From contig CAMCFA010000011.1 in the NCBI GenBank assembly GCA_945873955.1, positions 1-49,237 of the forward strand: a stretch of DNA of 49,237 nucleotides, given 5' to 3'. Numbering within the stretch: position 1 is the first letter of the stretch; each line of letters opens with the position of its first letter. Positions 23,128-30,601 of this stretch are shown in pieces. A program made the position numbers and the translations under genes. The notes under the pieces were generated by a model that saw nothing but the letters and a program-made list of their open reading frames with translations, made no database searches and had not been told where the DNA came from. The DNA comes from an uncultured Clostridia bacterium (GTDB taxonomy: Bacteria > Bacillota > Clostridia > Oscillospirales > Ruminococcaceae).

Positions 23128-24816
23128 ATGACAAAGCGTATCTTCGGCGGAGCTTTCGCGGTTTCGCTGATCGCTATACTATCTTCTGTGGCGCTGGTGC
23201 TTGGGATAGCCTACAACAACGAGCAGCAGCTTTTCATTCGGCAGCTTTCGCAGCAGGCTATGCTGCTGGCGGCGACCATGGACAACACAACTCCGGAGGA
23301 CGACGTAAAAAGCCTTGAAAAGCTGAGCGCCGATATCCACGGGGTATTCGAGAACCGGATCACCTACATTGACCCGGAAGGCAACGTCCTGTACGACAAC
23401 AAAGCGGACATCACCACAATGGAAAACCACCTGAACCGCGAGGAGATCGCAGAAGCGCTCAACTCCGGCACTGGAACGGCTATCCGCCAAAGCTCCACAA
23501 TGTCCGAAACCACGGTCTACTGCGCCAGAGTTATCGGTTTTGGCTGCGTGGTGCGGGTCTCCGGCACTATGGACACGGTTTTGGCGAGGATCGGCAGCAT
23601 GTGGTGGGAGGTGCTGCTTGTCGTGATCGCGGCGGCGCTGGTTTCCATGGGAGTTGCTGCGCTGGTCGCACGGGCTGTGGTAAAGCCGATCAACAGCATT
23701 GACCTCAAAAACCCCGACATCGGTGAAAGCTACGGCGAGATAGCTCCCCTGCTGCACCGGATAAGAGATCAGAACAAGGAGATAGACCTCCGTATCGAGG
23801 AGCTTACCCGCAGCCGCCGTGAGTTCTCACTCATCACCGAGAACATGAGCGAGGGCTTCATAATAATCGACAGCAGGACTGAGGTGCTGTCATACAACAG
23901 CGCGGCGCTGAAAATACTCGGCGGCGACGCAGAGCACAGCGAGATAAAAAGCGTGCTTGCGCTCAACCGCAGCGAGGCTTTCCGCAAGGCAGTGGAGGAT
24001 TCGCTTGCCGGTAAACGCAGCGAGACAGATCTGACGCTTTCAGACCGGGTATATCAAATTATCGCTACCCCGGCGCTGAACGGCGATAAAGTCAGCGGCG
24101 CGGTCATAATCATTCTTGACATCACCGAAAAGGAAAGCCGCGAGGAGCTTCGCCGGGAATTCACATCTAATGTTTCACACGAGCTAAAAACACCGCTCAC
24201 AACCATTTACGGCATTTCCGATATGCTGGTTGGCGGTATCGTAAAGCCGGAGGACATCACGGGCTTTGCCCGCAATATCCGCGACGAAGCCGGCAGAATG
24301 ATCACCTTGATCGAGGATATTCTGAAGCTGTCGCAGCTTGACGAAAACTCATTCACCGACAGGCAGGAGCAGGTGGACATACTCACCCTTGCGCAGCTTG
24401 CGGCGGAGCGCCTCACGCCTATGGCGGAAAGCAGCCACGTCACGATCTCCGTGACCGGCAGCCGGGCGGAATTCACCGGGATATCCTCGGTGCTGGAGGA
24501 GATGATCTACAATCTCGTGGACAACGCTGTGAAGTACAACAAACCCGGCGGAAGAGTTGACGTAGAAGTCACCGACGGCGCAGATGATATCACAGTGACC
24601 GTTGCGGACACCGGTATCGGTATCCCCGCCGGAAGCGCGGACAGGATTTTTGAGCGCTTCTACCGGGTGGACAAGAGCCATTCCAGAAAGATAGGCGGCA
24701 CCGGGCTGGGGCTTTCTATCGTGAAGCACGGAGCTGCCCTGCACGGCGGTACAGTGAGCGTTTCCAGCAAGGAAGGGATAGGAACAACGTTCACGCTTAC
24801 TCTCCCAAAGAAATAA
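23128..24816 (+). CDS. phoR: Phosphate sensor histidine kinase PhoR
   Basis: The 562-residue kinase has two membrane helices (about 5-27 and 166-190) flanking an extracytoplasmic domain. Next come a short linker, a PAS domain (about 230-335, starting SLITENMSEGFIIID), the HisKA box with H351 (EFTSNVSHELKTPLTT) and a HATPase domain with N-box NLVDNAVKYNKPGG, G1 ADTGIGIP and G2 GGTGLGLSIV. AAAAAAGGAG lies upstream. Architecture and neighbours match the PhoR/WalK class; position in the pst operon decides for PhoR. Confidence 0.93.
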   Translation: MTKRIFGGAFAVSLIAILSSVALVLGIAYNNEQQLFIRQLSQQAMLLAATMDNTTPEDDVKSLEKLSADIHGVFENRITYIDPEGNVLYDNKADITTMENHLNREEIAEALNSGTGTAIRQSSTMSETTVYCARVIGFGCVVRVSGTMDTVLARIGSMWWEVLLVVIAAALVSMGVAALVARAVVKPINSIDLKNPDIGESYGEIAPLLHRIRDQNKEIDLRIEELTRSRREFSLITENMSEGFIIIDSRTEVLSYNSAALKILGGDAEHSEIKSVLALNRSEAFRKAVEDSLAGKRSETDLTLSDRVYQIIATPALNGDKVSGAVIIILDITEKESREELRREFTSNVSHELKTPLTTIYGISDMLVGGIVKPEDITGFARNIRDEAGRMITLIEDILKLSQLDENSFTDRQEQVDILTLAQLAAERLTPMAESSHVTISVTGSRAEFTGISSVLEEMIYNLVDNAVKYNKPGGRVDVEVTDGADDITVTVADTGIGIPAGSADRIFERFYRVDKSHSRKIGGTGLGLSIVKHGAALHGGTVSVSSKEGIGTTFTLTLPKK

Positions 24817-24819
24817 CTC

Positions 24820-24852
24820 AGATCCCGCGGCAAAGGCTGCGGGATCTTTCTC
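24820..24852 (+). terminator. Terminator of the pst-pho operon
   Basis: AGATCCCGC/GCGGGATCT 9-bp stem followed by TTCTCTT. Confidence 0.85.
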
Positions 24853-24881
24853 TTGACAAACGCCCCGCGTTGATTTATAAT
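24853..24881 (+). promoter_or_regulatory. Promoter of the ttcA-like gene
   Basis: TTGACA (24853-24858), exactly 17 bases, TATAAT (24876-24881). It starts transcription after 24885, which rules out the earlier in-frame start at 24870. Confidence 0.9.
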
Positions 24882-24911
24882 AAGATGAAATCAACACACA
24901 GGAGCAAAACC

Positions 24912-25748
24912 ATGACGAACGAAGAAATAGAACGCAGCCTTACCCGAACCGACCGGGATTCCCCGGACTTTCCCAAGCTGATATTCAAGAAATTCGGCGA
25001 AGCGATAGAAAAATATGAGCTGGTACAGCCCGGCGACAGGATCGCCGTCTGCATTTCCGGCGGCAAGGACTCAATGCTTATGGCAAAGCTGTTCCAGCTT
25101 CATCAGCGGCACAGTGCCGTAAAGTATGACCTACGATTTCTCGTTATGGATCCCGGTTACAGTCCCGATAATCTCCGCAGAATAATGGACAACGCCGAGC
25201 TGCTGGAGCTGCCGGTCGAGGTGTTTGAAACGGATATTTTCGACTCGGTAAACAATGCCCGGCGCAATCCCTGCTTCCTCTGCTCGAAAATGCGCCGCGG
25301 ACATCTCTACAACCGTGCGCAGGAGATCGGCTGCAACAAGATCGCGCTGGGTCACCACTTCGACGACGTTATCGAAACGATACTCATGAGCATGATCTAC
25401 GGCGGTCAGGTGGAAAGTATGCTGCCTAAAGTGCGCAGCGCGAACTTCACCGGTATGGAGCTTATCCGCCCGCTGTATCTCGTGCGGGAACGGGATATTC
25501 TGGAATGGTGCGGCTTCTGCGGGCTGAAATTCCTGCGCTGCGCCTGCCGCATGACTGAGAACACCTCCGAACAGGAACGCTCCTCCACCCGCTTCCGGGT
25601 GAAAAAGCTGATTGCTGAACTGGCGCGGGATAATCCGCAGGTGGAGATGAACATCTTCAACAGCGTGCAGAAGATCAAGCTGAACAAGATCATGTCCTAC
25701 AAGGATAAAACGGGAGTTCACAGCTTTCTTGACGGGTATGATGAATAA
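24912..25748 (+). CDS. TtcA-family PP-loop tRNA 2-thiolation protein
   Basis: The 278-residue protein starts at ATG 24912 behind AGGAG. It has the PP-loop ATP-pyrophosphatase motif SGGKDSM near 49-55. The TtcA-type CxxC pair is in NPCFLCSKMRRGHLYNRA, and a further motif KIALGHHFDDVIET follows. A third cysteine cluster appears in LRCACRMTE. TtcA enzymes bind an Fe-S cluster and thiolate cytidine 32 of tRNA in other bacteria; the target in this subfamily is not established. It is monocistronic. Confidence 0.85.
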   Translation: MTNEEIERSLTRTDRDSPDFPKLIFKKFGEAIEKYELVQPGDRIAVCISGGKDSMLMAKLFQLHQRHSAVKYDLRFLVMDPGYSPDNLRRIMDNAELLELPVEVFETDIFDSVNNARRNPCFLCSKMRRGHLYNRAQEIGCNKIALGHHFDDVIETILMSMIYGGQVESMLPKVRSANFTGMELIRPLYLVRERDILEWCGFCGLKFLRCACRMTENTSEQERSSTRFRVKKLIAELARDNPQVEMNIFNSVQKIKLNKIMSYKDKTGVHSFLDGYDE

Positions 25749-25752
25749 AAAA

Positions 25753-25789
25753 ACGGCGCGCCTCCGGACGGAAACGCGCCGTATTTTTT
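25753..25789. terminator. Bidirectional terminator
   Basis: ACGGCGCG/CGCGCCGT stem with A-rich left and T-rich right flanks, between the convergent ttcA-like and ECF genes. Confidence 0.85.
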
Positions 25790-25794
25790 AACAA

Positions 25795-26370
25795 TTACTG
25801 CACCGCGTAAGTGCCGAATTTGTTCAGTACCTTTGTCTTTGCGATTATCCGAATGATAACAACGCCGCAGACGATACCGAACGCGCCCTGCACCAGATTT
25901 CCCGGCACAGAAGCCCAAGCTCCCTCAAAGCTCTTGCCCAGCAGCAGCGCCGCATAGAGATAATAGCCGCCGACCATGATGATCTCACCAACCACCGCGC
26001 TTGCTATGTACGCCGGGAAAACCAGCTTCTGTGACTTTTTCAGCAATGCATGGCATATAAGCGCCGCAGCCACTGCGATAAGACCCTTGATGATAAACGT
26101 GCCCGGTACATAATGCACATACCCGGTGAAAAGGTCAGCCAGCGCAGAGCCTATACCGCCCGCCGCAAAACCGTACACCGGACCTAATATCCAAGCCGCG
26201 ATCAGAATGAAGCAGTCGCCGAAATTGACATACCCGTTCAGCGGCGACGGAATCTGTATCAGCATGGTCGCAACGCAGATCAGCGCCGCAAACATAGCTG
26301 TTACGCAAATCTTAAGCAGCTTATCTTTAGCCGTTCCTTTGTTGTCATTCAGTTTGTTCTCCATAGTCAT
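25795..26370 (-). CDS. ECF transporter S component (substrate-binding membrane subunit)
   Basis: The 191-residue protein has about six membrane helices and the ECF S-component pattern: a charged N-terminus, LLKICVTAMFAALICVAT, then FGDCFILIAAWILGPVYGFA and HYVPGTFIIKGLIA. S components bind a vitamin or other small molecule and dock on a shared energising module, which is not in this window. The substrate cannot be told; the pattern recalls the DUF1393/PF07155 class. AAGGAG precedes ATG 26370, and no riboswitch was recognised in the short leader. Confidence 0.85.
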   Translation of the reverse strand: MTMENKLNDNKGTAKDKLLKICVTAMFAALICVATMLIQIPSPLNGYVNFGDCFILIAAWILGPVYGFAAGGIGSALADLFTGYVHYVPGTFIIKGLIAVAAALICHALLKKSQKLVFPAYIASAVVGEIIMVGGYYLYAALLLGKSFEGAWASVPGNLVQGAFGIVCGVVIIRIIAKTKVLNKFGTYAVQ

Positions 26371-26477
26371 GTTCTCCTTTTTCGGCTTTGTGCCGTTCTA
26401 TCTATTCATATATTATATATCGGTTTTGGACATATTGGTATAGTCAGATAAAGATTAATTAATAATACCAGAACGCA

Positions 26478-26505
26478 AAAACTCCCCCCGCACTGCGGAG
26501 GGAGT
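26478..26505 (-). terminator. Terminator of the DUF4358 gene
   Basis: Minus strand ACTCCCTCCGC/GCGGGGGGAGT hairpin with loop AGT, followed by TTTTGC. Confidence 0.7.
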
Positions 26506-26521
26506 AAAAATTTAGCACAGA

Positions 26522-27238
26522 TTATTCAGCGCTGTTTGCAGAGTCAGCGGTGGTGCCGTTTGCAGTTTCTCCGGTAGTGCCGTTGTCAACTGCGCCCTGC
26601 TCCTCAGTGGGAACAACGACAACGCCGTTATCGCCGGGAAGCTCCTCCTGCGGAACTTCCAGATGAGGAACCTCCTCGCCGGGCTGGTATGCGGTCATTA
26701 CGTCCGCGATCTCAGAGCCGATCTCATGAACGATGATATAATAGAAGCCGTCATCGGTCTTGCCCTGTACTGCGCCTGCTGCGGACTTCTCCTGTGCGGG
26801 ATAGAACGCAGCGCCGTCCTTGATATACGCGAAATGCTCGTCAAGAGCAGCCTGTACAGCAGGCTCGTTGCCAGCGGAGGGCTTTAATACGATGACCTCG
26901 TTCAGATGAACACTCATCATTGCGGTAGCTACATAATATTCGTCGCAGAGGGAGGTATCGATACCCAGCATGCTGTTGATGACTTCCTCGTCCTCGACCT
27001 GTGCAAGATCGCCCCAGTCAATGCAGGTAGAAGCAGCCATACCAAGATCAGCGGCGGTGCGTGCTTCAGTTACGGACGGCTCAGATGTGCCAGCCGCGCC
27101 GGAGGTTACAGCCTCGGAAGTATTGCCGGACTCAGCGGCAGAGGAGCTGTTGTTTGACGAATTGTTGTTTCCGGAACAGCCGGTAAAGGCTGCGGTGATC
27201 GCCGAAAGGGCGATAACTGTTGCTAAAAACTTCTTCAT
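26522..27238 (-). CDS. DUF4358-type lipoprotein
   Basis: The 238-residue protein has a lipoprotein signal (ITAAFTGC, C20), a Ser/Asn/Ala-rich spacer to about 60 and a globular domain to about 180. The globular part carries the DUF4358 pattern (MLGID...DEYYVATAMMSVHLNEVIVLKP, then a helix and FYYIIVHEIGSEIADVM). A Pro/Glu/Gly/Thr-rich tail follows. It would sit on the outer face of the membrane. The function of the family is not known to me. AGGAACG and GGAAAGG precede the start. Confidence 0.7.
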   Translation of the reverse strand: MKKFLATVIALSAITAAFTGCSGNNNSSNNSSSAAESGNTSEAVTSGAAGTSEPSVTEARTAADLGMAASTCIDWGDLAQVEDEEVINSMLGIDTSLCDEYYVATAMMSVHLNEVIVLKPSAGNEPAVQAALDEHFAYIKDGAAFYPAQEKSAAGAVQGKTDDGFYYIIVHEIGSEIADVMTAYQPGEEVPHLEVPQEELPGDNGVVVVPTEEQGAVDNGTTGETANGTTADSANSAE

Positions 27239-27298
27239 GTTTTTCGTTCCTTTCCTTCATACATTGCTTTTGCTTTCTATCTATGTCGGGATCTCTCC

Positions 27299-27320
27299 CA
27301 AAAAACACCGGAAACCGGTG
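27299..27320 (-). terminator. Terminator after the GH26 gene
   Basis: Minus strand CACCGG/CCGGTG with loop TTT, followed by TTTTTTGGG. Confidence 0.8.
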
Positions 27321-27328
27321 CTTTTATC

Positions 27329-28456
27329 TTATTTTTCCCGGCTTTGCAGCCAGTGCTGGAGCGCATAAGGCAGCGGTTTTTTCTCCTTGTCGTACCACGG
27401 CAGATCCTCCAGAGTGACCACCCGCGGATCGCTGAACACCCGCTTCATGAACTGCTCGTCCATATATTTCGGGTTGGGGCGCGGCATTCCGTTTTCATCA
27501 AGCACTGCCCTGCCCCGCTCGTCGCAGTCGTACACGAATGAACCCCACCACGGCAGCCACCACAGCCAGTCCGCGCCGTCCCGCTGCATTTCCTCCGGGT
27601 CGGGAATGCTCCCGCACTCGGACAGAGTTACCAGCTTTCCGGCGGTGTAGCCGCTCACCTCGCGGTATTTCGCGATCTGTGAAGCGTGGGTGGGCTGTTC
27701 CGGGTAGATGTCCTCCCCCGCGATGTCGTAGGTGTTGGGATTTACCGCCATTTCCGGCGATTGACCGTTCCACACCCAGATGAGATTTTTCAGCTTGTGG
27801 AGGTTCATGAATCTGTCAAAAATGGTATACCACAGCTTTTTGTACGCATGAACGCTCTCCTCGCCGCGGTTTCCCCACCAGAACCAGTTGCCGTTTGCCT
27901 CGTGCAGAGGTCGCCATATCACCGGGATATCCGCCTGCTCAAACATTTTAAGCGCACCCGCAACAAGATCAATTTCCTCTATAACAAAGCGGTTTTCGGG
28001 CGTTCCCTCCTGCATTGCGCGGATAATGTCAAAGCCGGTCTTGTGAGGATATTCTGTGGTCTTGTAATAAAAAGAACACTTTCGGCTGATGTCCTCCATG
28101 TCGTCGGGAGCGTTCCAGTGCCAGCACATGGTGAGTATTCCCCCGGTCCGCCTCGCCCAGTCGTAGGCTCTGCCGATCTGGTCGTAGCCGCGGGCAAGCC
28201 CGCTTATTCCCATGAAATCGTAGCCGCGTATCGCAGGTATCTTCCCGGTGACGCTGTAATATACAATGTCCTCTTTTTCGTCCTCCCAGAGATACTGCTG
28301 CCCGGAGATATATTTCTTACCTTTGCAGGATCTCAGGAATTCCCACAGCCGCCGGGTGTTCGGCGTAGGGTCGTCGGTGATAAGTCTGCCGGGTGTGACC
28401 GGCTTTTCGGACAGGCGCTTTTCAAGCGCACTGAAATCGGTTCTGTATTTTGTCAT
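27329..28456 (-). CDS. Glycoside hydrolase family 26 (beta-mannanase-type)
   Basis: The 375-residue protein is a full GH26 catalytic domain without signal peptide, so it acts in the cytoplasm on imported oligosaccharides. The acid/base is E186 in WRPLHEANGNWFWWG and the nucleophile is E280 in LVTLSECGSIPD; both contexts are classic GH26. Aromatic substrate-site segments (CWHWNAP; WLWWLPWWG) are present. Most GH26 enzymes cut beta-1,4-mannan and some act on other beta-glycans. AGGAGG lies before ATG 28456. Its own promoter and a structured three-hairpin leader lie upstream. Confidence 0.9.
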   Translation of the reverse strand: MTKYRTDFSALEKRLSEKPVTPGRLITDDPTPNTRRLWEFLRSCKGKKYISGQQYLWEDEKEDIVYYSVTGKIPAIRGYDFMGISGLARGYDQIGRAYDWARRTGGILTMCWHWNAPDDMEDISRKCSFYYKTTEYPHKTGFDIIRAMQEGTPENRFVIEEIDLVAGALKMFEQADIPVIWRPLHEANGNWFWWGNRGEESVHAYKKLWYTIFDRFMNLHKLKNLIWVWNGQSPEMAVNPNTYDIAGEDIYPEQPTHASQIAKYREVSGYTAGKLVTLSECGSIPDPEEMQRDGADWLWWLPWWGSFVYDCDERGRAVLDENGMPRPNPKYMDEQFMKRVFSDPRVVTLEDLPWYDKEKKPLPYALQHWLQSREK

Positions 28457-28505
28457 TTCTGTCCTCCTAAGCGTCCGGAGTATTCCCCGCCGCAGCTTGA
28501 TACAC

Positions 28506-28601
28506 TATTGAACGGCTTTCCTGCGGCTTCGCCGCGCCCAGCGCAAAGCGCTGGGGTCAACCAATAGACTTTGCCTATTGGTTGACTAGGAAACAGTATA
28601 A
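28506..28601 (-). ncRNA. Three-hairpin leader element (copy A) before the GH26 gene
   Basis: An outer TTTCCT/AGGAAA stem encloses GTCAACCAATAG/CTATTGGTTGAC, CCCAGCGC/GCGCTGGG and GCGGC/GCCGC hairpins. A promoter whose -10 box forms the element's right end should transcribe it as the start of the GH26 message. A related copy with compensating base changes lies at 45482-45578. Confidence 0.6.
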
Positions 28602-28623
28602 CGCATTTCCGGAGAAAAATCAA
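28595..28623 (-). promoter_or_regulatory. Promoter of the GH26 gene
   Basis: Minus strand TTGATT (28623-28618), 17 bases, TATACT (28600-28595). The -10 box is the edge of the repeated three-hairpin element. Confidence 0.7.
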
Positions 28624-28837
28624 CCCCGCCGCGTTATGCATTTCTGATATGGCGGTCAACAAGCCGCATTCTATCGGTGATCGGCGCTGTTATGCCAATT
28701 ATTGCAGACATACCTCCGCAATGATTATTTTGCACAATATGCGCTGAAAAAGAAGCGGTAATTCTATCCGGGCATTTCAGCCTTTTTCGCGGTTCCACAC
28801 AGACTTCATAACTAATACTGCGCCGACAGGAAAAAGG
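28624..28837. other. Non-coding gap between the two GH26-type genes
   Basis: About 210 bases with no recognisable gene on either strand. A short minus-strand frame (69 codons) has no ribosome binding site or familiar pattern. Confidence 0.5.
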
Positions 28838-28891
28838 CTGCAAATTTCAAATTATTTCTTAAAATTTGCAGGGGCGGAATCCCGTCCCTGC
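28838..28891 (-). terminator. Terminator region with two alternative hairpins
   Basis: GCAGGG/CCCTGC (28868-28873 and 28886-28891) can form a hairpin followed on the minus strand by AAATTTT. CTGCAAATTT/AAATTTGCAG (28838-28847 and 28862-28871) can form a second one sharing the GCAG. The two exclude each other. Confidence 0.55.
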
Positions 28892-28899
28892 AATGTATT

Positions 28900-30342
28900 T
28901 TAGCCCTCAATGATCGGCTTGAATCTGATTCTGATATTCGGCAGCTTGGTGATAGTGGTGTAGTAGTTCGTCTGCCAGTCGTCGCCCTGAGAGGGGTCGT
29001 TCTCGCCGGAAGCGGGAGGTGCGAAGATCTTTAGTGTAAGATCCGCCGCGCCGTCCAGAGGCTTCTCAAAGAACGCAGGCATGAAGTCTATCGTCTTTGC
29101 CTCCGGACTCTTGTAGAACCACTTGCCGTTCAGCTCCATCATGAGGTTCAGCGGCTCGTCAAAGGTAGCCTCGCAGAATACCGGGTTCTTGTCGAAGTGC
29201 AGCGGGATCGCGATACCGGTGCTGTCCTCGCTGCCGCCCCAGCGGAGCTTTACCGGGAGAGTAAGCTCCTCGCCCTGCTTTATTGCCGGGTAGAAGTACT
29301 CGTCGTGGATTATCTCCTTATAGGTCTGGAGTGCGGGCTGCTCAATGCCTACGTTTGCATTGTTGGGATCCTCGATCTCAAGACCCAGCCTGCCGCGGTC
29401 GCGGAACTGATAGAATGTGAAACCACTGAACCAGCCCTGCTCCGGGTCGTTTTTCAGCATGTCGCAGAATTCCTTTATCATTGCCGCCTGATCGTAAGGA
29501 CCGGTAACGTCGCCGTCGGCGTTGAACTCGCTCATAACCATAGGCTTTACATTGCCGCCGCAGATCTCCTTATAGCGCTTCTGGGACAGCTTGGTGAGGT
29601 TATAGACATCAGACACCTTGCTTCTGCCGAAGCTGGTGCCGCCCTCGTCTGCAACGTCGTAGGGCCAGCCCCAGTGGAGGCTCATGTACTTGTCAACAGA
29701 CCAGATGTCCGTCGCGCGTACCGCCTCGGCGAACTCCTTCTCCATTTCGATCTCGCCGGTCTCCGGGTGCTCCACGCCGCCTATGCAGAGGATCGTAGAT
29801 ACGTTGGGTGCTTCTTTCTTTATGATATTGTGGAAACGAACATAGAAATCCGCGATCTGCTGATAGGTCGCGCGCTTCGTGAAGCTGAACCAGTTTCCGG
29901 TAGCCTCATGGTTGATACGGAGCTGCATTCTGCCGAAGGTGCGAAGCTCCTGCGCGATCTTTATCAGATACTCGTCAGTGAGGTTCGGGTCGATAGTGAG
30001 GGTGAGGATAACGTCCTGACCGTGACGGCGCACGTCCTTCATGCAGGTGAACGGCTCACCGTCAGTCGTGCCGCCGATTCCGCCCTTGTAAGTGAAATAA
30101 TCGTCGTAGGGATAGTCCCACTGGAAGCTGACCTCCTGATCTGCGAAAGCGTCCCTTGCGCGTACAGACCAAGTCTTGTCCAGAGGATAGTAGCAGTACA
30201 TAAGGCTAACTGCACGGTGGGGTCTGCCCAGCTTGTGCAGGATATAGTCCTGATCAACATACTCGCCGCGCTCGCTGCCGTCGCCGAGGTCTACCGCGCA
30301 CTTCGCCGCGCCCATTTCAACTGAATAGATTTTCTGTTCCAT
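28900..30342 (-). CDS. GH26-like cytoplasmic glycoside hydrolase of uncertain family
   Basis: The 480-residue protein has no signal peptide. Residues up to about 330 look like a clan GH-A TIM barrel: E146 in LRINHEATGNWF resembles the GH26 acid/base context, and E272 in KPMVMSEFNADGD fits a nucleophile at the end of a strand. A C-terminal beta-rich domain of about 150 residues follows (PVKLRWGGSED, then PNIRIRFKP). It is weakly like GH26 and may belong to an undescribed neighbouring family. Its message begins with a three-hairpin leader and its promoter overlaps a cre-type site, indicating carbon-source control. AAAGGAAC precedes the start. Confidence 0.7.
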   Translation of the reverse strand: MEQKIYSVEMGAAKCAVDLGDGSERGEYVDQDYILHKLGRPHRAVSLMYCYYPLDKTWSVRARDAFADQEVSFQWDYPYDDYFTYKGGIGGTTDGEPFTCMKDVRRHGQDVILTLTIDPNLTDEYLIKIAQELRTFGRMQLRINHEATGNWFSFTKRATYQQIADFYVRFHNIIKKEAPNVSTILCIGGVEHPETGEIEMEKEFAEAVRATDIWSVDKYMSLHWGWPYDVADEGGTSFGRSKVSDVYNLTKLSQKRYKEICGGNVKPMVMSEFNADGDVTGPYDQAAMIKEFCDMLKNDPEQGWFSGFTFYQFRDRGRLGLEIEDPNNANVGIEQPALQTYKEIIHDEYFYPAIKQGEELTLPVKLRWGGSEDSTGIAIPLHFDKNPVFCEATFDEPLNLMMELNGKWFYKSPEAKTIDFMPAFFEKPLDGAADLTLKIFAPPASGENDPSQGDDWQTNYYTTITKLPNIRIRFKPIIEG

Positions 30343-30367
30343 TGGTTACTGTTCCTTTCGATATTGC

Positions 30368-30435
30368 AGCGCCGCACCCGACTTTCGGGCTGCACCCGGC
30401 TTCCGGGCTGAACCCAGATCAAGGGCAAAGGCGCT
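30368..30435 (-). ncRNA. Three-hairpin junction in the 5' leader of the GH26-like gene
   Basis: Three tandem 18-base units (30374-30391, 30392-30409, 30410-30427) each form one hairpin: CCCGA/TCGGG, CCCGG/CCGGG and CCC/GGG. AGCGCC (30368-30373) pairs with GGCGCT (30430-30435) to close the junction. The whole structure begins about 11 bases after the predicted transcription start on the minus strand. Confidence 0.6.
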
Positions 30436-30452
30436 TTTTTTATTCTGTCATT

Positions 30453-30481
30453 ATTATATCATAGGTTGTAAACGTTTTCAA
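30453..30481 (-). promoter_or_regulatory. Promoter of the GH26-like gene
   Basis: Minus strand TTGAAA (30481-30476), exactly 17 bases, TATAAT (30458-30453). Confidence 0.85.
30467..30480. promoter_or_regulatory. cre-type catabolite operator overlapping the promoter
   Basis: TGAAAACGTTTACA on the minus strand fits the CcpA cre consensus TGWAANCGNTNWCA at every defined position. It covers the -35 box and spacer, a repressing position. A dedicated LacI-family regulator could bind the same kind of site. Confidence 0.7.
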
Positions 30482-30562
30482 GAGGAAAAGTGATTTTTTT
30501 GTTTGACATTTTGCACAAAAAATAAAAATGTAACACAGACATTTTTCACCTGGGGTACATAT

Positions 30563-30595
30563 CAAAAAAGCCGCACCCGGAAATTGGATACGGCT
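30563..30595 (-). terminator. Terminator of the NlpC-like gene
   Basis: Minus strand AGCCG/CGGCT extended by five further pairs (including G-T), followed by TTTTTTGAT. Confidence 0.75.
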
Positions 30596-30601
30596 CTGAA
30601 T

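Noticed and set aside
26371-26460. Riboswitch before the ECF S component
   Set aside because: The leader is short and I find no thiamine, riboflavin, cobalamin or other riboswitch motif.
29197-30324. 375-residue plus-strand open frame
   Set aside because: It is antisense to the GH26-like gene, which has intact motifs, ribosome binding site and promoter; the frame is a codon-bias shadow.
30374-30427. CRISPR-like short tandem repeats
   Set aside because: The 18-base units touch one another without spacers and form one folded leader.
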